Origin: Chamaecyparis obtusa | Lineage: Eukaryota; Streptophyta; Pinopsida; Cupressales; Cupressaceae | Assembly: GCA_027943335.1 (NCBI GenBank) | Contig: BSBK01004085.1 | Span: 451,001 to 515,000, forward strand | Length of the DNA: 64,000 nt | Direction of reading: 5' to 3' | In this document: positions 45,607 to 56,291 of the stretch, in pieces | Numbering within the stretch: the first letter of the stretch is position 1 | How the letters are laid out: each line of letters starts with the position of its first letter | Program-made: the position numbers and the translations under genes | Notes under the pieces: generated by a model | Told to the model about the DNA's origin: nothing | The model's database searches: none | What the model saw: the letters and a program-made list of their open reading frames with translations, nothing else

Positions 45607-47369
45607 TGGCAGATGCACTGATTCCCCCTACAAAACTATTTTCATGCACTAATAGAGAGATTGAACGGTTGGAAGAATCTATAAATAATTCATCTAGCTC
45701 TACTATCTATAAGAGCATGTGTTAGTCCATCCTTAATAGCTTGATTAGAATTAGGGATGACATTCATGGTACCATTCCCTATGCCCCAGATATTATAGAG
45801 GCCATACTTGAGAGGAAGAGACAAGAGGTTGGCTCTGGTCTTTCTCTTAAGGAGGTATAGGCTTTAGTGCCTAAAGTGACCCTAAAAGGGGAAGTTTTCC
45901 CATCTTATGCAGATAAAAATTATGTGAAGGGGTATCAGGTTACCAGGTGTGAGGATCCTGCTATATCAACATTGATATACCCTATATTTCTAGCTGCCCA
46001 TGGTCATTATCCAAATAACAATTAGATTCCACTATACTTTGCATAGCAGATTTTTGCTAAGGTTCATTTAGGTCATGCTGAACTAATTACACTGATTTAC
46101 CAGCACATCTAGGATAGGGGCGTGGCAGGCTTGCTGATAGAGATGCTTTTTATCAAGCTGATCAACAAAGACCAGCACACAGGGCCATTGTTGGTCAGAG
46201 GGAACCTACTATAGCTCCTTCATTGGGTCATGTTGTAGATGATGTTATTCATAGCACCCAGCTTCAAGTTGTGATTGATAGTGTGGGGGACATTGCAGTA
46301 GCTACCACATCCATATCTAGTGATTAGGTTGGTCAGTACCTGATGTCTTGATGACACTCCAGATCATTAGGTGGAGCATCCGCTAGTAGGACCGTAGATG
46401 ACATGTACACTGCAACAGACATCCCTTCACTTTCTAGCCTGGAGGGACTTATAGGAGAGATGACACATGTGACACTAACTAGCTTGGCCAAGGATCTATT
46501 GGATGCATATGCATTTATAGTAGTAGATCATGATATCCCCATATCAGAGGTTAGATCTCATGTGGGTACTATCAGATACACTCAACCACATCCTTCTCAT
46601 CTAAAGTGTGGCCATAGTGGTAGTGCTCATGAGGATCCACCTATTGACCACTCTATTGCTACACAAGGAGAGGCACAATGTACATACCCTTTAGTCAGTG
46701 CAGGGCATCAGTTCTCTGATGTTGGCCTTGACGATGTTGAGTTCAACATGACCACTATAGGTTATCTAGATTTTTTGACCCATGATGATACGACTTCCAT
46801 GCCATCTCATCTGGTTAGTCCATTGCATTCATCATTAGAGAGGAATGTGCAGTCTACTCATGTTGCAGATGCAGATTTGAGCTTGGACCAGACATAGCAA
46901 AATCTTGATACCTTGGTTAATAGGATTGAGGCCAGGGAATCCGAGTACTATCAGTTTCCACCACCGACACAGGTATAAATTAGATTATATACATGTATTT
47001 AATGTTATAATTAAACTTAAATTTATTTTCAAAATTTCAATCAATTAATATATATATATATATATATGTAAATGAATGTATATATATGATATATATATTT
47101 TGTCTACCAAGATATGCCTCTTGTTACTCTTTCTTTGGGTACTAATCATGTACGTCGTTGGGACTCACTCGATGATGACATCAGTAGTGGACATGTGAGT
47201 TTTTAATTTATTATATGTGTGTACACACTTTATAACATGTTTTCTTTTTACAATGTTTATATATTTTAATTTATATATCTCTTTCTTTGTAGGGATCTGC
47301 ACATCCTTCACAACATGATAGTCACTTTGGGTGTGACCGCTTAGTGAGGAGTCGACATGATGAGTCCTA
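45607..47369 (+). pseudogene. Unknown plus-strand gene of the 13.6-kb transposon
   Basis: Coding remnant starting MADALIPPTKLFSCTNREIE at 45607, just after a good splice acceptor (TCTTTCAG, 45551-45558). Pieces include IEAILERKRQEVGSGLSLKE, YPIFLAAHGHYPNNN and FAKVHLGHAELITLIYQH. After a frameshift near 46110 comes GLADRDAFYQADQQRPAHRA, then the open frame 46403-46897. The sequence continues past a TAG to VNRIEARESEYYQFPPPTQ, ending at a donor at 46972/46973. Likely last exons are about 47112-47191 and 47292-47369 (ending SRHDES). At least five stops and one frameshift make it non-functional. I recognise no domain. By position it is the transposon's second (accessory) protein. Confidence 0.6.
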
Positions 47370-47391
47370 GGCACTTTCATATTTGATTAGA

Positions 47392-48443
47392 GACATATTT
47401 CATATTATGTATATATATATATTCACATGTGTTTGATGAACTATATTTCATTTCTAGACTCTACATGACCGATTGATGTTTTTGATGTTATATTTCATTT
47501 CTAGATGGGCTTTTGATAGAATGTTTGACACATGATTGATTCATATGTTTCATATTTATAGTACTTGATCTACACATGATTGATGTTTCATGCATGTTAT
47601 ATATATACTTTCATTCTAGATACGTGTAAATGTGTGATGAACTTGTAAATTTTCAATACTTTCAATAGATTACATATGTACATGTTTAATATAAATTTGA
47701 TGAACTTGATTTCAATAGATTACATACATGAATGATGTTTGATTGTACACATGTTTATAATGAAAGTTATGAATGGTGTAAATTTGACACATGTGAGCTA
47801 TATAATTGAGGTCCCTAGATGTTTCATTGAATCTTACTTATATTTAAATGTACATTCGATAATAGTTGTACATGTACTTTTAATTTAATGTTGTTGTACT
47901 TCAAGTAGATTTTATATTTAAAACATGCATGTCCTAATGTAACACATGCAAATTCAATACATACACACATTCATATTCCAAAGTTAGAGTACTTCATATT
48001 CAGGTAGATAATTAATATATCATATCCACTTGTAAGACATAAATTTGAGATCTATAGATTCTTAATTTTTAATTTCATTCAAGCTCCATTCACTATGGGC
48101 ACCAGTAGGAAAGAGTGGAGCTAAGAAAACATCTGGTCTCACCCATGAAAAATTTAGTTCAAATCATATTTCATGGGTGATTTAGTCCACATCAAGTGGT
48201 TCATCTCTCTCAAATAACATTTAATATTCTCTCATGGTCGTCAGTATCAAGTGTCCACTTACGAATGCCACGTCCCGTCACAGGAACAAGAGATAGGATG
48301 GTGGAAATTACAAGATGACTATACTAATAAACCTTATTGTTAGGTTGATAATCAATAAAATGAATCCCATGTTTAAGTATTATGGTTTGCTTCAAATATG
48401 TTCCTTGCACGACAACTGAACCTGAACAATGTGTTCCTCAATG

Positions 48444-48480
<37 letters not shown>

Positions 48481-48733
48481 TGTGATAAATACTACCCATA
48501 TAAACAAACTTAAATACAGTACTAGAACTTGTGGAAAACATAATTCCATCACTTGTTTCATTATGTGTTAGCTTCATCCTCTCCTTGCAGCAACGTAATA
48601 AATAGTAACTAACACCTTCCACATTTCTAGGCTCTGCTACTGCTACAAAAATATGTCCCGCATTTAAAGTGAACTTTTAATCTTAGGAACTTGTAAATAA
48701 AAATTAAACAAACTTTATTTAAATGAATTGAGT
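47392..48733. other. Central non-coding spacer between the two convergent genes
   Basis: AT-rich, with a (TA)n run at about 48445-48478. It serves as the 3' flank of both inward-facing genes. No coding signal: the minus-strand frames at 48373-48622 run through the TA repeat. Confidence 0.55.
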
Positions 48734-51383
48734 TTATGAATCCTTTTTAAACATGTACATAAACACACATGTACCAATTTTGATCAAACCTGAAATATGG
48801 TCATAATCTGTAGAAATCAATGGAATGTCGTCAAAGCTTTCATCCTGAATGTCATTTTTGTTTGTAACATCTAGTGGAACCAAATTCCATTCACTAACAT
48901 ATCCACATTTTTGGTTGATACATTCGTCATAGTTTTTAGAAATGCAGTCATAACAAAAGCATGAATAATCTCTAGTGTACAATGACCACACGTTACTATC
49001 CATACTCATAACTGAATATAGGGATCTTGTTTTGTCTATTCTCTTGCATCCATGGATTGATCTTCTGTCAACACCTTAACAATAGAGAGGTCACATGTAA
49101 AAATTAAAGACATATATAAGTTAACTCAAACAATGATCAATAAATTTAAAATTAGTACTTGTTATCTCCCAGAATACTCGGAAGGGTATGACTCAATCTG
49201 ATCATGATGATGTGTTATCATGATTTGGAACCATAAAATGCATCTTGCACCACTCAACTACATCATGAGCATTATTTATATGATATCCCTGATAGTCCAG
49301 TTGATACTTTCTTAAAGCACGTTAGATACAAGCTCCTGCACCATCATGCTCTCCCTTTTCATGTCCACTCTCAAAGAAACTCCAAATATGTGGTATCTTT
49401 TGGTATCGATGATATCTACATAGTGCATAAAATGGCCTTGTTGATTTAAATTGTGCTGCACATCCATCCAAACAAACAAAATGCTTTTCAATTTTGATGC
49501 CTTTGTTTTCCAAATATCCAAAAAATGTCTTAAAGCAATGCTCAACAAAATTTATGTCATGCTCTTTATCATCACTAATGTAAAAGTGATATTCTTTCTT
49601 TATGACTCATGCTTCATATGTACTTTCAACACCATCCAAATCTAATTGTGCATGTCGATAAGACACATGTACCATGATAGTTACCTGCTCTGTATAGTAG
49701 TATTATGCTTGAAGTTGTTTTTGAGATACAAAGGAGTAGTTCTATGCAAAATCAACAACCGATAAAATTGTTCCAACTGAAAAAGATTCTTTTTGTATTT
49801 GGAATTGTTCTTCATGCCATTTAGCAAAACAAACATGTTGTATGTATGGTTGAATCAATTTACAAAAATTCTCCATAAATGTTGCAACATGTATCTCATC
49901 TTCTACATATTCCAACCTTGTTGATTCTTTCCTGACTTTTGTTTTAGACTTTATGTACTTGTATCTCTTACATTTTATCATCCTCATCATGTCAGTATCT
50001 TCAAGTCTCAAAGGAAATTTAGCCAAATCCTCACATGTTTGACAAGTTCCTCTTATGCAATCTATTTCAGGTATTTCATGATCAATTGATTTGTTACATA
50101 AGATTGATGTTATGAATTGACTTGGACGTTTAGGAAAATCATTTTGAGAACCACCACTTTCTTCTATCATCTTTCTAAACCCTTGGTAGTAGAGATAGAA
50201 TTCAATGTGATATTGACAACAACAAGTTTCAAAAGATTTATTTATCTTTACAAAAAATGGCTTTAATCTTTCAAACATTGTTTGTCCAATCTTAATGTCA
50301 GGATTTGAGTTACAAAATGAGAGATACAATTCGTGTTGTGTGGTGTCCAACCAATGTTTTGTGTGCTAGAAATATTCCTTAGGCCCAATCCTCTTCTTGG
50401 TAACATCTCTTGTATTTGGTGAAGGACGAGTATGATCAGTCCAAAATGACGTAACTAAGTTCCTAACTATTTCATTAATTCTATTAGATCAAGGAGCTCT
50501 ACACAGTAGTGCCCAATTACCTTCCAATGTAGTATCATCCAAATTGATTCTTCTTTTCAAATAGTGTTTTATTATCTTCCTATTGTACCCGATCTGAGAT
50601 GAAAGTGAAGAAATTTGTCTTCTTTGGGACATGTTTTTATTTAAAATAGATGTCAGTATCACTCTTCTTGAAATGGACCTATCTGTAGATCTAGTTGTTT
50701 TCCCAATGGAATGCAAACCTTCCTTAACACTGTCAACAATTTTTTTTTGTACGTTACTTGATTTTAACTTTTTCAAACTTGCATCTACACCCAATAATTT
50801 TAATGGCTCTTTTAACTCATCTTTAAGAAGTGTAATTGATAACAGTTGAGTTTTTTCAAGTGTACCAAGATTCTCAAATTGTTTCATTATTTTCTTAGAC
50901 TTTTTAATCAATGCCCTCTTTATAATATTTATGGGTTTTTTAACATAATCTCTCAATTTTTACACATCCATTTCAATTAAATGATCTATGCTTTTACAAT
51001 TAATTTTTCTCTTCAACTATTGGAGTAGACTATCATTCAAATATGTTTCTTGCACTTCCATTGCAAATAAAATAAACTAAAAAATCTTAATATCTCATCT
51101 TAAGGGGACCTTCATGAAATAAGTATTTACAAGCTCTTGAACATGTTCTACCTATAATAATTTATACATTAGTGAGAGAAACACATACTTGTTTGACCTT
51201 GGGTTGATTCAACTTGGGATGCCCCTTGTCCAACATTTTCATCATTAAAGGCTGCATGTACACAACAAAAACAATAACTTCTTCTTAGGGGAAAGACTCA
51301 AAATATATATTCACCAATAAGAGACTAAATCGAGACAGTGAATAAATTGAGAGAGTTAGTGAGAGAAAGAGAGAGATGTGTAC

Positions 51384-51665
51384 TTGTTTGATATTTTGAG
51401 ACTTGTGCTTGTTGAGCTTGTGATGACCCTTCTCCAACTTTTGAAGGTTGGGCTTGTTGACCTCATGACGACCCTTCTCCAACTCCTGAAGGTTGGGCTT
51501 GTTGAGCTTGTGATGACCCTTCTCCAACTTCTGAAGGTTGGGCTTGTTGAGCTGGTGATGACCCTTCTCCAACTTCTGAAGGTTGGGCTTGTTGAGCTTG
51601 TGATGACCCTTCTCCAACTTCTGAAGGTTGGGCAACTTGTTGAGCTTGTGATTCTTGAGCATTTC
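51384..51665 (-). repeat. 45-bp coding repeat in transposase exon 2
   Basis: Six units of 45 bases encode QAQQAQPSEVGEGSS-like peptides in the frame that joins correctly to exons 1 and 3. The longer open frames in the other two phases (NKPNLQKLEKGHHKL- and STSPTFRSWRRVITS-type) are shadows of the same repeat. One unit has a TGA where Gln or Arg is expected. Confidence 0.8.
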
Positions 51666-51689
51666 CTACACATGTATGAAGTATAAATT

Positions 51690-54600
51690 AGTCCTAATTG
51701 AGTCTAATAGGTCATGTTAGGTCCTAATTGGTCCTAATTGAGTCTAATTAGTCCCAATTGAGTCTAATAGGTCATATTAGGTCCTAATTGGTCCTAATTG
51801 AGTATAATTAGATCTAATAGGTCATAATTGAATCTAATAGGTCCTAATTAGGTCCTAATTGTTCCTAATTGGTCCTAATTGAGCCTAGTTGGTCCATATT
51901 AGGTCCTAATTGGTCCTAATTGAGTCTAATTAGTCCTAATTGAGGCTAATAGGTCATGTTAGGTCCTAATTGGTCCATATTAGGTCCATATTGGTCCTAA
52001 TTGAGTCTAATAGGTCATCTTAGGTCCTAATTGGTCCATATTACGTCCTAATTGGTCCTAATTTAGTATAATTAGATCTAATAGGTCATAATTGAATCTA
52101 ATAGGTCCTAATTAGGTCCTAATTGGTCATAATTGAGTCTAGTTGGTCCTAATTGAGTCTAGTTGTTCCATATTAGGTCCTAATTGGTCCTAATTGGTCC
52201 TAATTGAGTCTAATAGGTCATGTTAGGTCCTAATTGGTCCATATTAGGTCCTAATTGGTCCTAATTGAGTCTAATTGGCCCTAATTGAGTCTAATAGGTC
52301 ATATTTGGTCCTAATTGGTCCTAATTGAGTATAATTAGATCTAATAGGTCATAATTGAATCTAATAGGTCCTAATTGGTCCTAATTGGTCTTAATTGATC
52401 CTAATTGGTCTAGTTGGTCCTAATAGGTCCTAATTAGGTCCTAATTGTTCCTAATTGGTCCTAATTGAGTCTAGTTGGTCCATATTAGGTCCTAATTGGT
52501 CCTAATTGAGTCTAATTAGTCCTAATTGAGTCTAAAAGGTCATGTCAGGTCCTAATTGGTCCATATTAGGTCCTAATTGGTCCTAATTGAGTATAATTAG
52601 ATCTAACAGGTCATAATTGAATCTAATAGGTCCTAATTAGGTCCTAATTGTTCCTAATTGGTCATAATTGAGTCTAGTTGGTCCATATTAGGTCCTAATT
52701 GGTCCTAATTGAGTCTAATTAGATCTAATAGGTCATAATTGAATCTAATACGTCCTTATTGTTCCTAATTGGTCATAATTGAGTCTAGTTGGTCCATATT
52801 AGGTCCTAATTGAGTCTAATTAGTCTTAATTGAGTCTAATAGGTCATGTTAGGTCCTAATTAGTCCATATTAGGTCCTAATTGGTCCCAGTTGAGTCTAA
52901 TTGGTCCTAATTGAGTCTAATAGGTCATATTAGGTTCTAATTGGTCCTAATTGAGTATAATTAGATCTAATAGGTCATAATTGAATCTAATAGGTCCTAA
53001 TTGTTCCTAATTGGTCATAATTGAGTCTAGTTGGTCCTATTTGAGTCTAGTTGGTCCATATTAGGTCCTAATTGGTCCTAATTGAGTCTAATTAGTCCTA
53101 ATTGAGTCTAATAGGTCATGTTAGGTCCTAATTGGTCCATATTAGGTCCTAATTGAGTATAATTAGATATAATATGTCATAATTGAATCTAATAGGTCCT
53201 AATTAGGTCCTAATTGTTCCTAATTGGTCATAATTAAGTCTAGTTGGTCCATATTAGGTCCTAATTAGTCCTAATTGGTCCTAATTGAGTCTAATAGGTC
53301 ATGTTAGGTCCTAATTGGTCATAATTGAGTCTAATTAGATCTAATAGGTCATAGTTGAATCTAATAGGTCCTAATTGGTCCTAATTGAATCTAATTAGTC
53401 CTAATTGAGTCTAATAGGTCATGTTAGGTACTAATTGGTCCATATTAGGTCCTAATTGGTCCTAATTGAGTCTAATAGGTCATATGAGGTCCTAATAGGT
53501 CATATTAGGTCCTAATTGGTCCATATTAGGTCCTAATTGGTCCATATTAGGTCCTAATTGGTCCTAATTGAGTATAATTGGATCTAATAGGTCATAATTG
53601 AATCTAATAGGTCCTAATTAGGTCCTAATTGTTCTAATTGGTCTAGTTGGTCCTAATTGAGTCTAGTTGGTCTATATTAGGTCCTAATTGGTCCTAATTG
53701 AGTCTAATAGGTCATATTAGGTCCTAATATGTCCATATTAGGTCCTAATTGGTCCTAATTGAGTATAATTAGATCTAATAGGTCATAATTGAATCTAATA
53801 GGTCGTATTAGGTCCTAATTGGATCTAATAGGTCCTAATTAGATCTAATAAGATCTAATTAAGTCTAATTGGATCTAATTGGTTCTAATTGTATCTAATT
53901 AGGTCCTAATTGGTCCTAATTGAGTCTAATAGGTCATATTAGGTCCTAATTGGTCTTAATTGAGTCTAATAGGTCATATTAGATCCTAATTGGTCCTAAT
54001 TGAGTCTAATTGGTCCATATTAGGTCCTAATTGAGTCTAATTGGTCTTAATTGAGTCTAATAGGTCATATTAGGTCCTAATTTGTCCATATTAGGTCCTA
54101 ATTTAGTCTAATAGGTTATATTAGGTCCTAATTGGTCCTAATTAGGTCCTTATTACATCTAATAGGTCGTATTAGGTCCTAACTGGATCTAATAGGTTGT
54201 ATTAGGTCCTAATTGGATCTAATAGGTCCTAATTAGTTCTAATAAGATCTAATTGAGTCTAATTGGATCTAATTGGTTCTACTTACATTTAATTAGGTCC
54301 TAATTGGTTCTAATTGCATCTAATTAGGTCCTAATTAGCTCTAATAGGTCATATTAGGTCCTAATTGGTACTAATTGAGTCTAATTAGCTCCTATTAGGT
54401 CCTAATAGGTGGACTATTGGGTCCTAATAGGTCCTATTAGGTCCTAATAGGTTCTATTAGGTCCTAATTAGTCCTAATAGGTTCTATTAGGTCCTAATTA
54501 GTCATAATAGGTCCTATTAGGTCCTAATTGGTTCTAATTGGATCTAATTGAGTCTAATTAGGTCCTAATTGGTTCTAATAGGTCATATTAGGTCCTAATT

Positions 54601-54975
54601 GGTTCTAATTGAGTCTAATTGAGTCTAATTGGTTCTAATTAGTCCTAATAGGTCCTAATTAGGTCCTAATTAGTCCAAATAGGTCATATTAGGTACTATT
54701 TGGTTCTAATTAGTTCTAATTGGTCTTAATTGGGTATAATTGGTCCTAATTGAGTCTAATTAGGTGCTAATTTATTATAATTGAGTCTAATTGGTTTTAA
54801 TAGGTCACAATTGGTTCTAATTGAGTCTAATTAGGTGCTAATTGGTTCTCATTGATTCTATTTGGGTCCTAATAGGTCCTATTAGTCCTAGAATAAGTCC
54901 TAATTAGTCCTAATACATCCTATTAGTCCAAATAGGTCTACAATTAGGTCTAGATAAGTCTAATAGGTACAATAT
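51690..54975 (+). repeat. Right array of 10-bp units (about 3.3 kb)
   Basis: More than 300 tandem units of GGTCCTAATT and variants (GAGTCTAATA, GGTCATATTA, GGTCCATATT), nearly all 10 bases long, with higher-order blocks repeated along the array. It lies wholly inside intron 1 of the transposase-like gene (51666-55049) and is inverted relative to the array at 43960-45415. Confidence 0.92.
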
Positions 54976-55310
54976 CACATTTACATGAACATTAAGACAA
55001 GTCTTGACCATCAACTTAAAATATCTATCTAGAGACATCTTAGACATACCTTGTTTCTGACGATGATATCTTTTTCATGATTCTTCACGTAGTCTTTGTT
55101 CAGTCTCTTTTGAATAATGTCATGTACTTTTGTTTAGCCTTCTCTTTTTATTTCCCATCGCAACTTAGAAAATTATTCCATGCCAAAACGTCTTCCTTCT
55201 CCTAAATGCGAATTATTTTACAACTTTCAGATTTATGAAATGAAAAAAATATACATTTATTTATACCTAATCCTTGTTAACTGGAAATGCCACCAAAAAG
55301 GCTGACATAG

Positions 55311-55481
55311 GTTTCTATCGAAAGTCAAACTTGACTTTCTATCGAAACTAAATGACTTTTGATCGAAACTGGCTTAGTTATGACTAAAATTTGCATTTTT
55401 TAGCAAAGTACTTTCAATTCGATAGAAAGTACTTTCGATCAAAATTCAAAAGTTTTGATCGAAAGTACTTTCGATCAAAAG
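55311..55481. repeat. Right subterminal palindrome cluster (about seven copies)
   Basis: Variants of the 16-bp palindrome (GTTTCTATCGAAAGT, ACTTTCTATCGAAACT, ACTTTTGATCGAAACT, AGTTTTGATCGAAAGT, ACTTTCGATCAAAAGT and others) about 0.8-1.0 kb from the right end and 150-320 bp upstream of the transposase start codon. The position suits both transposase binding and self-regulation of the gene. Confidence 0.75.
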
Positions 55482-55489
55482 TGCCTAGT

Positions 55490-56255
55490 TTGGGCCATGG
55501 TTGCAAGTTTTGAAGAAATTCTGAGAATTTCATGGCTTCGGGCCTCAAGCGCACTAATCAAATGGATGAATAAGAAGACGTCCTTTTGCATACAAAAAGT
55601 ACTCAGAAATAGCTTTCTAACGATTATATATTTGACTATTTTTAAATTTATTATGTGTATGGTTTTTGACATTAAATGAATGTAGGTGTTTTATCAAATA
55701 TAAACCTCTCAGTTTGACGTTCAATGAAAAATAGTAAAACAAGGAAATTTAAAAAAAAAAAATAACAGTGCTCTCCGTATTCGAGTCTACTTTCTATTAA
55801 AAAAATAAATTGAAATTCGATAAATACACAATAAGTTATAAGCTATGTAGTCAAGGTACATCAAAATTTTGGTTTAGTCAACTTCAAACGTTAATAAAAT
55901 ATGCAATAATAGTGATAATGTCATCAAACCAATTGCATGCCCTTCGTATGGATGTTACAAAACTAAATTTGAAAGAATCACATTCATATCTATTTTACAA
56001 AAAAAGTTATGCTCTATGAAAACAACATTACTATTTGAAAATGATGTTTTCAGCACCATACAAGTTTTCGTGGGAGAAAAAAAAAAGTATTGAAATAAAT
56101 TAAAAAAAATTAAAAAAAATATATTTAGAATCTAGACAGAAAATCCTAAAAGACTCTAATTTACTTCATCCTCCGATTTCGAGTGGTTCAACGACAATAT
56201 GCATCCGAATTTGAATTTTTTTCTCAAAATGTAGAGTTCAGTGTCTGTTTAGGCT
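55490..56255. other. Right subterminal region of the 13.6-kb element
   Basis: Between the palindrome cluster and the right TIR. The frames at 55455-55679 and 55810-56019 are short and unsupported. Nothing else is seen. Confidence 0.5.
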
Positions 56256-56287
56256 AAAAAGTGTAACCCACTATTGTGGGTTCACCC
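56256..56287 (-). repeat. Right terminal inverted repeat
   Basis: Complement of the left TIR. It is followed by the TAAA target copy at 56288-56291. Confidence 0.88.
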
Positions 56288-56291
56288 TAAA

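Larger units (their letters stand above)
48734..55158 (-). pseudogene. Spliced transposase-like gene of the 13.6-kb element
   Basis: Minus strand, from MGNKKRRLNKST (ATG at 55158) to about 48734. Exon 1 is 55158-55050. Exon 2 is 51665-51384, a Gln/Ser repeat with unit QAQQAQPSEVGEGSS. Exon 3 is 51251-51189. The main exon runs from about 51151 to 49159 and the last exon begins at 49074. GT/AG sites and phases match for introns 1, 2 and 4, but not between exon 3 and the main exon. The main exon has a basic helical N-terminus (KKPINIIKRALIKKSKKIMK), CIRGTCQTC, then YISDDKEHDINFVEHCF. The likely catalytic core follows: CLDGCAAQFKS, FFESGHEKGEHDGAGACI and RALRKYQLDYQGYHI. The last exon has CKRIDKTRSLYSVMS and DYSCFCYDCISKNYDECINQ, a Cys cluster. 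In-frame stops include 50489-50491, 49742-49744 and 49322-49324. The acidic residues suggest an RNase H-fold (DDE/D) transposase. The family name is unproven. Confidence 0.72.
42713..56287. mobile_element. 13.6-kb TIR DNA transposon, TAAA target duplication
   Basis: Both ends share an inverted repeat of about 32 bp, starting GGGTGAACCCACAATAGTGG and running on through YTACACTTTTT (left 42713-42744, right 56256-56287), with one or two mismatches. TAAA flanks both (42709-42712 and 56288-56291). Inside lie clusters of a 16-bp palindrome near each end, two inverted arrays of 10-bp units, a plus-strand gene and a minus-strand transposase-like gene, both pointing inward. A 4-bp duplication with these termini is consistent with Sola-type or related superfamilies, but assignment needs a search. 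Both genes contain stops, so this copy is inactive. Confidence 0.82.

Noticed and set aside
51285..51673. NKPNLQKLEKGHHKL-type and STSPTFRSWRRVITS-type repeat proteins
   Set aside because: Alternative frames of the 45-bp repeat. Splice phases on both sides select the QAQQAQPSEVGEGSS frame.
51690..54975. Telomere-like or CRISPR-like array
   Set aside because: The unit is a degenerate 10-mer GGTCCTAATT without unique spacers, not TTTAGGG, and sits in a transposon intron.
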